Assembly (NCBI RefSeq): GCF_014961315.1
Contig: NZ_CP063141.1
Location: forward strand, 2,391,173 to 2,455,172
Reading direction: 5' to 3'
Source: Thermoflavifilum sp.
Lineage (GTDB): Bacteria; Bacteroidota; Bacteroidia; Chitinophagales; Chitinophagaceae
Length of the DNA: 64,000 bases
Made by a program: the position numbers and the translations under genes. The stretch's first letter is position 1. Every line of letters begins with the position of its first letter. This document shows, one piece after another, positions 56,008 to 64,000 of this stretch. The notes beneath the pieces are model-generated. The model ran no database searches. It was not told the origin of the DNA and worked only from the letters and a program-made list of their open reading frames with translations.

Positions 56008-56640
56008 ATGGAAATTGCGCATCAGGTAGCGGAGAAGCTGCTTTTCATCAATGCAGTGAAGTTGAGTCCGGATAAACCTTTCACATGGGCATCGGGATGG
56101 AAGTCGCCGATTTATTGTGACAATCGGCGTATTCTTTCGTTTCCTTACATTCGGGATTATATCAAATCTGAATTGAGTAATCTCATCGATCAGCATTTCC
56201 CAGATGTGGAAGTCATTGCGGGTGTGGCTACTGCAGGTATTGCACATGGTGTCTTGGCTGCAGATTTATTGAAACTGAATTTTGTGTATGTGCGGTCCAG
56301 TCAGAAAGATCATGGATTGGGTAATCAAATCGAAGGCTTTTTTCATCCCGGGCAACGAATTGTAGTTGTCGAAGACCTGATATCCACGGGTGGCAGCAGC
56401 ATGCGGGCCTGCGAAGCGCTGCAGGCAGCGGGTGGAGTGGTGAAAGGCGTGGTGGCGGTATTTGATTACGGATTTGAGCAGGCTAAAAAATCATTTCAGC
56501 AGGCAGGCATTCCTGTCTATGCATTAAGTCATTATGAGGCCTTACTGGAAGTGGCTCTGGAGAAAGGTATGATCCATCAGGAACAATTATCTGTGCTTCA
56601 GCAATGGCGGCAATCGCCTGATACATGGGGGCGTGGCTGA
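56008..56640 (+). CDS. pyrE: Orotate phosphoribosyltransferase
   Basis: The 210-residue enzyme makes orotidine 5'-phosphate from orotate and PRPP in pyrimidine synthesis. It has VKLSPDKPFTWASGWKSPIYCDNR near the N-terminus, the catalytic-loop region YVRSSQKDHGLGNQIEG, and the PRPP motif VVVEDLISTGGSS at about 119-131. Length and motifs match PyrE of other Bacteroidota. A -7 element sits 4 nt before the start codon. Confidence 0.95.
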   Translation: MEIAHQVAEKLLFINAVKLSPDKPFTWASGWKSPIYCDNRRILSFPYIRDYIKSELSNLIDQHFPDVEVIAGVATAGIAHGVLAADLLKLNFVYVRSSQKDHGLGNQIEGFFHPGQRIVVVEDLISTGGSSMRACEALQAAGGVVKGVVAVFDYGFEQAKKSFQQAGIPVYALSHYEALLEVALEKGMIHQEQLSVLQQWRQSPDTWGRG

Positions 56641-56659
56641 TGATACACACGCTTATAGT

Positions 56660-57688
56660 TTATTTTTTCTGCACATGTACCACAAGCCTGGGACTTACTG
56701 TAATGCGTCGGGGAGAAAGCGGCTCGTTGTATTGTTCTTTATCCTGTATGGCCTGAATGAGCAACTGCATGGCTTTTTGTCCCTGTTCATAAGGAAATTG
56801 CTCCAGAGAGGCAATGGGAGGATGAGCTACATATTTATTGATATGTAGATTGGCGAAGCTCACAATTGCCAGATTGTCGCTGATTTCAGCACATTGTTGC
56901 TTGAGTTCGTGCATGAGTTCAAGTGCTACATAATCGTTAAAAGCTAAAATGGCTGTAGGTTTTCGCCTGTAATCGCGCAACTCGCTCAATGCATGGGCTA
57001 TGCCTGAAGGACTCAAATCGGTGAATAGCGTTAAATGCGGATCATATTTTAATCTATTTTTTTCCATGGCCAGCCGATAACCCTGCAGTCTTTGCATACT
57101 GGCAGGCAATGTTTCAGGACCGTTGATCAATGCAATGATGCGATGCCCCTGGCGCAGGAGAAATCGCACGGCCTTCATGGCTCCTTCTACCAGATCGGCC
57201 TCCACAGCCCATATCTGGGGCATCTGGGGTATGCAATCGAAAAATACCAGCGGTAAGCGGTGTTGCATTAAACGCTGATAATGATCATAATGCTTTACAT
57301 GTTTGGCAATTGAAACAATCAATCCATCTACATGGTGCCGTTTCATGGTTTCAATCACCCGTCGTTCCTGCTGTTCATCGTCGTGCGACTGGCCAATAAG
57401 AACAGTATAATCATGCTGTAAAGCCACATCCTCGATGCCTGAAATAGCTTTTGAAAAAAATTCTTCGGCCAGTTCAGCCACAATCACGCCCACGGTGAAC
57501 GTTCTTCGTTTCTGAAAATAAATGGCCAGCTGATTGGGCTCATAACCCAGCTCAGCGGCTACCTGTTTTATTTTTTCGCGCGTATCTTTTCCTATGCTGG
57601 GATGATCGTGCAGGGCGCGGGAAACAGCAGATGGGGAAACACCTACAATCCTGGCGATTTCTTTGATGGTTGGCATTCGTGAGGCCAT
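56660..57688 (-). CDS. LacI family transcriptional regulator
   Basis: The 342-residue regulator has a canonical LacI helix-turn-helix near the N-terminus (MPTIKEIARIVGVSPSAVSR), a hinge (LGYEPNQLAIYFQKRRT), and a ligand domain starting FTVGVIVAELAEEFFSKAISG. The ATG at 57676 is an alternative start. Its leader holds a strong hairpin with a T-run and, further upstream, an operator-like palindrome overlapping a promoter. The target genes are not certain; the GH78 gene on the same strand upstream is a candidate. Confidence 0.9.
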   Translation of the reverse strand: MASRMPTIKEIARIVGVSPSAVSRALHDHPSIGKDTREKIKQVAAELGYEPNQLAIYFQKRRTFTVGVIVAELAEEFFSKAISGIEDVALQHDYTVLIGQSHDDEQQERRVIETMKRHHVDGLIVSIAKHVKHYDHYQRLMQHRLPLVFFDCIPQMPQIWAVEADLVEGAMKAVRFLLRQGHRIIALINGPETLPASMQRLQGYRLAMEKNRLKYDPHLTLFTDLSPSGIAHALSELRDYRRKPTAILAFNDYVALELMHELKQQCAEISDNLAIVSFANLHINKYVAHPPIASLEQFPYEQGQKAMQLLIQAIQDKEQYNEPLSPRRITVSPRLVVHVQKK

Positions 57689-57742
57689 GTATGCACACTT
57701 TAAAACCAGCCGAAATTACAGATTATGAAGCATCTTCAAAAC

Positions 57743-57775
57743 CAAAAAAGAAAGAACCCACGAAGGGTTCTTTCT
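57743..57775 (-). terminator. Perfect 11-bp hairpin with T-run upstream of the LacI gene
   Basis: On the minus strand AGAAAGAACCC (57775-57765) and GGGTTCTTTCT (57759-57749) form an 11-bp stem with a 5-nt loop, directly followed by TTTTTTGG. It is a textbook intrinsic terminator. It lies 55 bp before the LacI ATG, so it may end antisense or GH78 readthrough, or attenuate the LacI transcript itself. Confidence 0.75.
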
Positions 57776-57862
57776 CCCATAACCAATCACAAATGTGTAC
57801 TCACCAAATACATGGTACAATCACCAGCAGGCAATCAGCTATCATCAACGCAAATCTAACAT

Positions 57863-57893
57863 AAAATCTACTTATTGTATGATATGCTGTCAA
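57863..57893 (-). promoter_or_regulatory. Minus-strand promoter upstream of the LacI gene
   Basis: TTG (57893-57891) and TAGATTTT (57870-57863) are 20 nt apart, close to the Bacteroidota consensus. A neighbouring TAGATTTG at 57858-57851 fits the -7 consensus fully. This belongs to the 326-bp gene-free stretch 57689-58014, which otherwise holds only the hairpin and the palindrome listed here. Confidence 0.45.
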
Positions 57894-57900
57894 ACGTTTG
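57891..57900. promoter_or_regulatory. Palindromic LacI-family operator-like site
   Basis: CAAACGTTTG is a perfect 10-bp palindrome with the central CG typical of LacI-family operators. It overlaps the -33 TTG of the promoter at 57863-57893, so a bound repressor would block that promoter. Autorepression by the LacI protein is the simplest reading. Confidence 0.5.
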
Positions 57901-57999
57901 CGTAAGCATATTTTCCATTTGAAGACCCGTTTTATTTACTTTTTGTCAAAAAAAAATATTTACTCTTTTTTTCTTTTCAATTTCAGGTAAATTAGCCAG

Positions 58000-58251
58000 A
58001 TGAACAGGTTCAACATGGACACTCGTGTAACCGTAACTCACACAAAGGATTTTTTGCCCTTGCTGCGGACTTGTTTTGAGGATGGATTACCGGTATCGCT
58101 GATTGTGGATGAGGGCCAACTATGCAGGGCAGAAGGCTACATAGCAAGGCTGGATGATACCAGTCTGACGCTGAAAGATGGCCGCAGCTTTCGTATTGCA
58201 ACGCTTGCAGCCGTGAATGGGGTATTTATCGATAGCTATTCTCAGTGCTGA
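58000..58251 (+). CDS. Small hypothetical protein
   Basis: An 83-residue ORF (78 if started at the second ATG, 58015). It is soluble, without signal peptide or cysteine motif. The second half has alternating strands (ARLDDTSLTLKDGRSFRIATLAAVNGVF) suggesting a small beta-barrel such as an SH3- or Sm-like fold, but the family is not recognised. It is convergent to the GH78 gene with 5 bp between stop codons and divergent from the LacI gene. Codon pattern looks coding, so it is probably real. Confidence 0.55.
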   Translation: MNRFNMDTRVTVTHTKDFLPLLRTCFEDGLPVSLIVDEGQLCRAEGYIARLDDTSLTLKDGRSFRIATLAAVNGVFIDSYSQC

Positions 58252-58256
58252 TCCGT

Positions 58257-60653
58257 TCAGGGCAGCATGATGGCTTGCGAGCCTCCCTGCAGGGCTATAC
58301 GCGAACCCCGCCACTCGATATATCCATCAACATGTTCTGGTAAGCTAACCTCGCCCGTGAGTTTTCCTTTTTTATCCTGGAAAAACTCCACCCGGATCAT
58401 GCCCCGGGGATGAGGCATGGAGGCCACCACATGATTTAAATGGCCCAAATGCGGGGTGATGGCCACCCGGGCAAAGCCGGGTGCTGCAGGTCTGATGCCG
58501 CAAATCGTAGCCAGAAAATCGTAAGCTGGACTGGCCGACCAGGCGTGGCAATCGGAGCGCGTGGGCTCGGGCTTTTCGGCGAAGGTGGTAAGCCCTATCT
58601 TCAGCATATCAAACCAGGGATTCAGCTGGTTTACGTATGCATCGCCAAGCCCGACTTTCACCATGGCCTGAGTAAGATAGAACCGGAAATAAAAAGTTAC
58701 CTGATCCAGCGAAGTATCGGTCAGTACATTTTGCATTACCTGGCGTTGCCATTGGGCGGGAATTACATCGGCCAGGACGGCCAGGATGGAAGCATGTTGA
58801 CTGAATTGTTGTTTCTCGGGTGTATTGGCCATTTCCATGCGTTGCATGTCAAAGCAATGCGTAAAAACGCCCTGAGCAAGGCGAAATGCCAGCTGGCTGT
58901 AATGAGCGGCCTGATCGGTATAGCCAAAAGCTTCAAATAAATCTGCAGCCTGGTGCAGGGTATAGATCAGCTGACAGGTAAGGATGGCCGAATGTCCATC
59001 GGTAGCGCCTGCCGGCGAGCCGCCAGGAAAAGTCCCGGCCCAGTCCACAAAACTCCACCAATCCATGGGTCCCAGCATGTTGTAAGCCGGGTCGACATGC
59101 GCTTCGTACCAGCTCAAAATGGGTTGAATACCGGATAGGTAAGATTTAACAAAATCGGTATCAGGGCGTAACATCCAGTAATCGTGCAACATCGAAATCC
59201 AGAACAGGGAATAAGGGGGAATAATCTGCAGGCGATGGCTCGGAAAGCGGCCCTGGGTGAGCCCGTTGGGCGTCCGTGAATCATAAAAATCATGTATCGC
59301 CTTACGCATGAGTCGGTCGTCGCCCGTATTGTACAGGGAAATTAAGGCTTGAATGCGGGTATCGCCTTCGTATTGCAGTTGCTCATAGTAAGGGCAATCA
59401 AAATAGGTCTCTCCCGCACACAACCGCGCGGTATGCCAGCCCACGTTCCATATCGACTGAAGGGATGAATCGTTGCTGGCAAAGCTGGCCAGTCGATGGA
59501 AGGGATATCCGGTATAGATACCATAAAAATCGTCCACCGTAAGCGGATCGTCGGCGGTGGTAATATCCAGCTGAATGTATCGATAAGCTCGAATCCAGAG
59601 TGGACTGAAACGGCGCTGGTTTCCACCATCTGGATAAAATTCATCATATAGGCCCAGGATATGTTTACCTTTGATTTCGTTGCGATTGCCTTTCCGTCCG
59701 TTACTATCTACAGCTGCTTCGGCATAGGTGATCCGGATGTTTGATCCCGCACCGCCATTCACGACTAACACTGGATAAGCAACCGTTTCCTGTCCCTGAT
59801 CCAGGATCATGCGTACCTGTTGATGGGCGGGAATCGTCAGTGGATGATGGGGTTGAATGAAAGTATCCCGCACTGGAAAAGCCCCGGATGGGGAGGAAGA
59901 AAGGCGAATGGCCTGCAGGCGCTGTGGGCTATATTCCATTTGAGGAATGGGCGAGGGTACCAGCGTCCACACATTATCGCTGCCCACACCTGCGGGAACG
60001 GCCGCTGCCGGTACATCTTCAGCCTGCAACCAGGAGCCGTCATCATAATCGGTTTGTTCCCAGCCCCAGGGAAAGTTAGCCGCATGCACAGCATCGCCGG
60101 GGCCCGTAACAAAATAAGTATGCAAACGAGCGGCTGTTTCACGGGCACAGGGCTGATAGGCGGTATCATGCAACACCTTCCAGTTGCGATTGGTATTTAA
60201 TACATCCCAGGCTGGATCATCGGCCTGCACAAGAAATCCGGTTCGTGCAGAAATCTGCGCCATAGGAGCGTATTCGCCCATATTCCACACCATGGCTGCA
60301 AGCACGTTTTTGCCCTTTTGCAGATAAGGCGCAATATCGTAGGTCTCCACATTCCAGTTGTACGTGTCCCCACGTGCTGGCCCACGGCCCACATCATGGC
60401 CATTTACAAACAGATGATATCGATTATCGGCGGTTACGTGAATGACCAGTTGCGCTGGCATAGCATCCAGTTGAAAGGTTTTTCTGAAATGAAACACGCC
60501 GTAAGCGGAAGCTGGAACACCGGGACAACAAATCCAGTGCGCAGGCCAGTATTCATGCAATAATCTTGGATGAAAAACTGAAGGCTGGGCAATGACCTGT
60601 GTGTTGAACACTGTGGCTATCGCAATTATCCCGATGAAATGTTTTTTTAGCAT
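58257..60653 (-). CDS. Secreted GH78 alpha-L-rhamnosidase
   Basis: The 798-residue protein removes terminal alpha-L-rhamnose from plant glycosides and pectin side chains. A signal peptide (MLKKHFIGIIAIATVFNTQVIAQ) starts at the ATG at 60653, which has GGAGGA 7 nt upstream and is favoured over the ATG at 60695. Beta-sandwich domains come first, then the (alpha/alpha)6 barrel. The catalytic segment DCPYYEQLQYEGD has Asp419, Glu424 and Asp431, the same spacing as Asp567/Glu572/Asp579 of the characterised Bacillus enzyme. The general base is probably Glu693 in LTTFAEKPEPT. A C-terminal beta-sandwich closes the protein. Confidence 0.88.
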   Translation of the reverse strand: MLKKHFIGIIAIATVFNTQVIAQPSVFHPRLLHEYWPAHWICCPGVPASAYGVFHFRKTFQLDAMPAQLVIHVTADNRYHLFVNGHDVGRGPARGDTYNWNVETYDIAPYLQKGKNVLAAMVWNMGEYAPMAQISARTGFLVQADDPAWDVLNTNRNWKVLHDTAYQPCARETAARLHTYFVTGPGDAVHAANFPWGWEQTDYDDGSWLQAEDVPAAAVPAGVGSDNVWTLVPSPIPQMEYSPQRLQAIRLSSSPSGAFPVRDTFIQPHHPLTIPAHQQVRMILDQGQETVAYPVLVVNGGAGSNIRITYAEAAVDSNGRKGNRNEIKGKHILGLYDEFYPDGGNQRRFSPLWIRAYRYIQLDITTADDPLTVDDFYGIYTGYPFHRLASFASNDSSLQSIWNVGWHTARLCAGETYFDCPYYEQLQYEGDTRIQALISLYNTGDDRLMRKAIHDFYDSRTPNGLTQGRFPSHRLQIIPPYSLFWISMLHDYWMLRPDTDFVKSYLSGIQPILSWYEAHVDPAYNMLGPMDWWSFVDWAGTFPGGSPAGATDGHSAILTCQLIYTLHQAADLFEAFGYTDQAAHYSQLAFRLAQGVFTHCFDMQRMEMANTPEKQQFSQHASILAVLADVIPAQWQRQVMQNVLTDTSLDQVTFYFRFYLTQAMVKVGLGDAYVNQLNPWFDMLKIGLTTFAEKPEPTRSDCHAWSASPAYDFLATICGIRPAAPGFARVAITPHLGHLNHVVASMPHPRGMIRVEFFQDKKGKLTGEVSLPEHVDGYIEWRGSRIALQGGSQAIMLP

Positions 60654-60721
60654 ACTTTTCCTCCGTTTACAGCTATCAGCAGTTTGTCTTTGCATATACG
60701 AAAGGTGAATCCGTGATGAAC

Positions 60722-61087
60722 TTAAGGCGATTTTTGTTGTTGCGTGGTGTCTTTACAACACAGGGGAAGCAATCGATACGAATCGGGATTGGCCTTGACG
60801 GTATCTGCATCAAAACCCGCATTGGCAATGGCATATTCAATATAAAGTGGATTGGTACGTTCCGTATAATACCGAACCGTGACGATTTTATTATAGACAT
60901 TCACGCTGGCCGAAATAATGCCCGGTTCTCGTTTTAAATAATTCAACAATACCTGTTTGCAAGCGTCGCATTTTTGAATATTCGTTTGAATGCGCACGGT
61001 GGCTACTGCACGTTGTGCCGACGCGTGAGATGTTATGTACAGCATGATGATAGCTGCGAGCCAGTGTGGTTTCCAGAGCATTTTCAT
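60722..61087 (-). CDS. Secreted heavy-metal-associated (HMA) domain protein
   Basis: A 121-residue protein with a signal peptide (MLWKPHWLAAIIMLYITSHASAQ) and one ferredoxin-like HMA fold at about residues 28-95. The metal motif is CDACKQ (Cys-Asp-Ala-Cys), followed by LLNYLKREPGIISASVNVYNKIVTVRYY. A Cys-Cys pair lies near the C-terminus (LLPLCCKD). It could buffer or deliver Cu(I) in the periplasm. No copper ATPase or copper regulator is adjacent. It is divergent from the nucleoside phosphorylase gene. Confidence 0.8.
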   Translation of the reverse strand: MKMLWKPHWLAAIIMLYITSHASAQRAVATVRIQTNIQKCDACKQVLLNYLKREPGIISASVNVYNKIVTVRYYTERTNPLYIEYAIANAGFDADTVKANPDSYRLLPLCCKDTTQQQKSP

Positions 61088-61285
61088 TCCAGATGAATTT
61101 GTGATAAAAGTAGTAAAATTTCCGGGACGGTGCTATCTGGAAATTTACAAAGATGATGCATCCGGCGTCGTGCATCACTGCGTTGCCATGAGACATAGAA
61201 ATAAGCTTAATTTTCGCAACCGGTTTTTGTGTATTTTGCAAGGTTAATTCTGGAATGTTATTCATATTCATCAATCTACATCATT

Positions 61286-62107
61286 ATGTTATCACTTCGT
61301 ACTCGTCTTCAGGAAGCCGTTTCAGCTATTGAGCAAAACATTCCCGATCGGGCATCTATTGCGGTGGTGCTGGGAAGCGGATTGGGTAGTTTCACCCATC
61401 ATCTGCAAGTTACCCATCGTATTCCTTATGCTTCCATTCCCCATTTTCCGGTATCCACCGTGGAAGGACACTCGGGCGAATTGATTCTCGGTGATGTTGC
61501 GGGCAAGAAAATCTGGGTGCTTTCCGGACGCTTTCATTATTATGAGGGTTATTCCATGCAGGAGGTGACGTTTCCGATACGGGTGTTGAAATATCTGGGG
61601 GTTTCTCATTTGTTATTGTCCAACGCAGCGGGTGGATTAAATCCACAATTTAAAGTCGGCGATCTGATGGTCATTACCGATCATATCAACCTGCAGCCCG
61701 AGCATCCGCTGCGCGGCAAAAATGATGATAGCCTCGGGCCACGCTTTCCTGACATGAGTGAACCTTACAGTCAGGAACTGATTGCAAAAGCATTCCATAT
61801 TGCAGCAGAAAAAAATATCCTGTTGCGCAAAGGTGTGTATGTGGGTGTGCAGGGGCCAAGTTTTGAAACCCGAGCCGAATATCGCTTCTTACATCGCATT
61901 GGAGGCGATGCCGTTGGCATGAGTACTGTACCTGAAACCATTGTGGCCGTACACATGGGTATGAAGGTATTTGCCATGAGCGTGATTACCGATATTGGTA
62001 TTCGAGAAGAAAACAACCTGATCAGTCATGAAGAGGTGCTTGCAGCAGCGCGTGCTTCAGAGCCTACCATGAGCACCATCTTTATTGAATTGATCAAAAG
62101 CATCTGA
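61286..62107 (+). CDS. punA: Purine nucleoside phosphorylase (trimeric type)
   Basis: A 273-residue enzyme that splits purine nucleosides with phosphate in purine salvage. Motifs are VVLGSGLGSFTHH near the N-terminus, the phosphate-binding GHSGELILGD and GRFHYYEGYS, LSNAAGGLNPQFKVGDLMVI, and GPSFETRAEYRFLHRIGGDAVGMSTVPE. The ATG at 61286 (MLSLRTRLQEA) is preferred over the extended frame from 61229. The symbol punA is assigned by family resemblance. Confidence 0.92.
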   Translation: MLSLRTRLQEAVSAIEQNIPDRASIAVVLGSGLGSFTHHLQVTHRIPYASIPHFPVSTVEGHSGELILGDVAGKKIWVLSGRFHYYEGYSMQEVTFPIRVLKYLGVSHLLLSNAAGGLNPQFKVGDLMVITDHINLQPEHPLRGKNDDSLGPRFPDMSEPYSQELIAKAFHIAAEKNILLRKGVYVGVQGPSFETRAEYRFLHRIGGDAVGMSTVPETIVAVHMGMKVFAMSVITDIGIREENNLISHEEVLAAARASEPTMSTIFIELIKSI

Positions 62108-62133
62108 CCTTGTTTCCCGGGCAGTACAAGCGC

Positions 62134-64000
62134 ATGAACCATTTGTTGAAGATAGGAGCTATGTGGCTTAGCCTGGTATGTATGTGCAACTATGCTCATG
62201 CACAATTGCCACGAATTGGCGCCATAGGTGGAATGGCCAGGTCGACGGGCCAGAGCTCAGATTCATTTCATCTTGAACATCGTGTGAATGATACCATCCT
62301 GATTTATTATCATTACCTGAATGATATCACACCCCATCATCTGGATTCCGCTATCAACAATTTTTACACTTATTTTCCACTACGGCCTGCTGACGTTTAT
62401 CTCGGCAATATCGGCAATCCGGGTTATGATCTTATTTTTCAACCTTCCATGAAAGCCGGATGGGATGCCGGTTTTCATACACTCGATCTCTATCGATGGA
62501 CTACAGATAGTGCTCGCTTTTATCAGACTACCGGTCCATACACGGAATTGCGTTACCTGATAGGACCCAAGCAGGAGCAAGTCATCGACGTGTTTCATAC
62601 GCAGAATCATAAACGCAACTTCAATATCGCGGGACATTATCGGAAGATTAACTCGCCGGGTTATTTTCGGAATCAAAATACAAATGACGATAATTATCAG
62701 CTTACCGCTCGTTTTGATACCCGAAGGCAACGTTATCATGCATATGCAGCATTAACGGGTAACAGCATACAGACCGGTGAAAACGGTGGATTGGTAAATG
62801 ATGCAGATTTGCTGGATCCTATTCATAGCGATCGGCAAACCATTGCTACTTATCTGGGAGGAAATAACGCTTCAAGCGGATTTTCATTTTTCAGTGCTTC
62901 TATTCCGGTGAAAACCACGTGGAAAGAAAAAAGCTTTCTGTTTTCTCATGAATACGATTGGGGCAGAGGAGATTCCGTGAAAATCAACGATAGCACCACA
63001 TTATATCGTTTTTATCCCATATTCCGCGTGCAACATCGTTTTCAAATCAGCAATTTTTCAGTTCAATATCGAGATACCATCGTGATGAATGATACACTCG
63101 ATGCCTATTTTTATAAACTACATTATCCCGATATCGTAAATCCGGCTGATACAAGCATTTTCGCCCTGCATAACTGGAAACGCGTTAGTAATGATCTTTC
63201 ACTGGTTCAATTTCCTTTTCCGCAGAATCAATCACAATTTTTACGTGAAGGCATTACATACGAAACTATCCTGAGTACCGATTTGCAGGGCAAACGTCGT
63301 TTTCAGAATATTATCGGCCATATAGAATACCGCAATAAAACCCGAAATCAAAAATGGGATATGCGCCTCTATGGCGTGCTCTATCTTGCAGGAGATTATT
63401 TTGGTAATTATCACGCACTGGCTTCCCTGAGCAGATATGTAGGTCCAAAATTTGGTAATATAGAATTGCATGCCGAAAACGTAAACCGTACTCCCGATTG
63501 GGTTTTTCAACATTTCATATCAAACCGATTTGCATTTTCAAATTCAGATTTAAACAAAGAAAATATTACGCTTTTGCAGTTTCGCTCCGTGAATCCCGCT
63601 TTCAGGTATAGCCTCGAAGTGAATGATTACTTATTCACCAATTTCACGTACTTTAAGGATTACGAGCATAGTGATCAATATCATTCTCCATTCTCCCTGT
63701 TGCAGCTGATACTTAAAAAAGATTTTCGGATTAACCATTTTCACTTGCATACCGATATAGCCTATCAGCAAATTACCGGAAATCCGCCGCTGCATTTGCC
63801 TCTGGTGTGGACATGGAATCGACTGACGTATGAGAATTATTTATTCAATTATCATCTGCAAATATGTACGGGTTTTGAAATCAAATACAATACGCCCTTT
63901 GATGCTCCCGATTATTCACCCTTACTCGGCCAATTTGTTTATCAGGATCATCAGCGCATCGGCAATGCACCGGAGATCGCTGCCATATTTCATTTCAGGA
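62134..64000 (+). CDS. Putative beta-barrel porin (3' end outside window)
   Basis: Open from the ATG at 62134 to the right edge: 622 residues and no stop. A signal peptide is clear (MNHLLKIGAMWLSLVCMCNYAHAQ). The N-terminal 90 residues are polar, with YYHYLNDITPHHLDSAINNFYTYFP and GNIGNPGYDLIF; then alternating aromatic strands fill the rest (FNIAGHYRKINSPGYFRNQN, KWDMRLYGVLYLAGDYFG). This fits the Bacteroidota putative porin group (Porin_10-like), usually 600-700 residues long, so little is missing. The transported solute is unknown. It starts 26 bp after the PNP stop codon. Confidence 0.8.
   Translation, partial: MNHLLKIGAMWLSLVCMCNYAHAQLPRIGAIGGMARSTGQSSDSFHLEHRVNDTILIYYHYLNDITPHHLDSAINNFYTYFPLRPADVYLGNIGNPGYDLIFQPSMKAGWDAGFHTLDLYRWTTDSARFYQTTGPYTELRYLIGPKQEQVIDVFHTQNHKRNFNIAGHYRKINSPGYFRNQNTNDDNYQLTARFDTRRQRYHAYAALTGNSIQTGENGGLVNDADLLDPIHSDRQTIATYLGGNNASSGFSFFSASIPVKTTWKEKSFLFSHEYDWGRGDSVKINDSTTLYRFYPIFRVQHRFQISNFSVQYRDTIVMNDTLDAYFYKLHYPDIVNPADTSIFALHNWKRVSNDLSLVQFPFPQNQSQFLREGITYETILSTDLQGKRRFQNIIGHIEYRNKTRNQKWDMRLYGVLYLAGDYFGNYHALASLSRYVGPKFGNIELHAENVNRTPDWVFQHFISNRFAFSNSDLNKENITLLQFRSVNPAFRYSLEVNDYLFTNFTYFKDYEHSDQYHSPFSLLQLILKKDFRINHFHLHTDIAYQQITGNPPLHLPLVWTWNRLTYENYLFNYHLQICTGFEIKYNTPFDAPDYSPLLGQFVYQDHQRIGNAPEIAAIFHFR

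Overview
The window looks like a chromosomal segment of a Bacteroidota bacterium, most likely of the Chitinophagaceae type. The grounds are: a very long secreted protein with repeated PKD/Ig-like modules; Bacteroidota promoter elements (TAnnTTTG, in places with TTG about 20 nt upstream) before tRNA and protein genes; several two-letter Bacteroidota families (OMP beta-barrel, Porin_10-like, DUF1080, OprB-like porin); and a GntR-LacI type rhamnose regulator. No phage, IS element, CRISPR array or recognisable restriction/defence operon was found. The genus is inference.

Layout. 1-3.4 kb: 5' part of a giant repeat adhesin (minus strand, runs off the left edge). 3.5-9.6 kb: an FAD amine oxidase, then a secreted glycan-degrading pair (GH3 and GH88) facing a LacI regulator. 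9.6-14.1 kb: a Mg2+ P-type ATPase with a long structured leader, followed by an OprB-like porin. 14.1-16.4 kb: a Gfo/Idh/MocA oxidoreductase and a DUF1080 hydrolase. 16.5-18.5 kb: two tRNA-Val genes, a fluoride riboswitch, crcB, DUF190, a CYTH protein, a hypothetical protein and a broken 5' fragment of an enolase gene. 18.6-22.9 kb: a tightly coupled MFS transporter, dynamin-like GTPase and MutS-type ATPase. 22.9-28.8 kb: an L-rhamnose catabolic operon (aldolase-dehydrogenase with a frameshift, isomerase, kinase) with a convergent GntR-LacI regulator. 29-33 kb: a GH2 enzyme of the exo-glucosaminidase type and a sugar MFS permease.

33-39.8 kb is mostly housekeeping: ispE, a bifunctional-nuclease-domain protein, etfAB, DUF488, TPR-tilS, a rhomboid protease, rlmH and tRNA-Arg. 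40-41.5 kb is an AT-richer stretch with a VOC protein and a methyltransferase. 41.6-48.8 kb holds a conserved hypothetical, two Fe-S electron-transfer proteins, a phosphoribosyltransferase, a methyltransferase, lon and a small outer-membrane barrel. 49-54.6 kb is a three-gene RND heavy-metal efflux operon. 54.7-64 kb holds DinB, NUDIX, pyrE, a second LacI regulator, a GH78 alpha-L-rhamnosidase, a secreted HMA-domain protein, purine nucleoside phosphorylase and the 5' part of a large porin.

The genes together suggest a saprophyte using plant or fungal polysaccharides: GH78 would release L-rhamnose for the rhaD-rhaI-rhaB pathway, and GH88/GH3 and GH2 attack uronate- and hexosamine-containing glycans under LacI/GntR control. 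The most unusual items are the enolase fragment abutting the MFS-dynamin-MutS block, the mgtA leader with mutually exclusive hairpins and an overlapping hydrophobic ORF, the fluoride riboswitch, the rhaD frameshift, and a hairpin with a U-run in front of the second LacI gene. No completely new system could be demonstrated from sequence alone.
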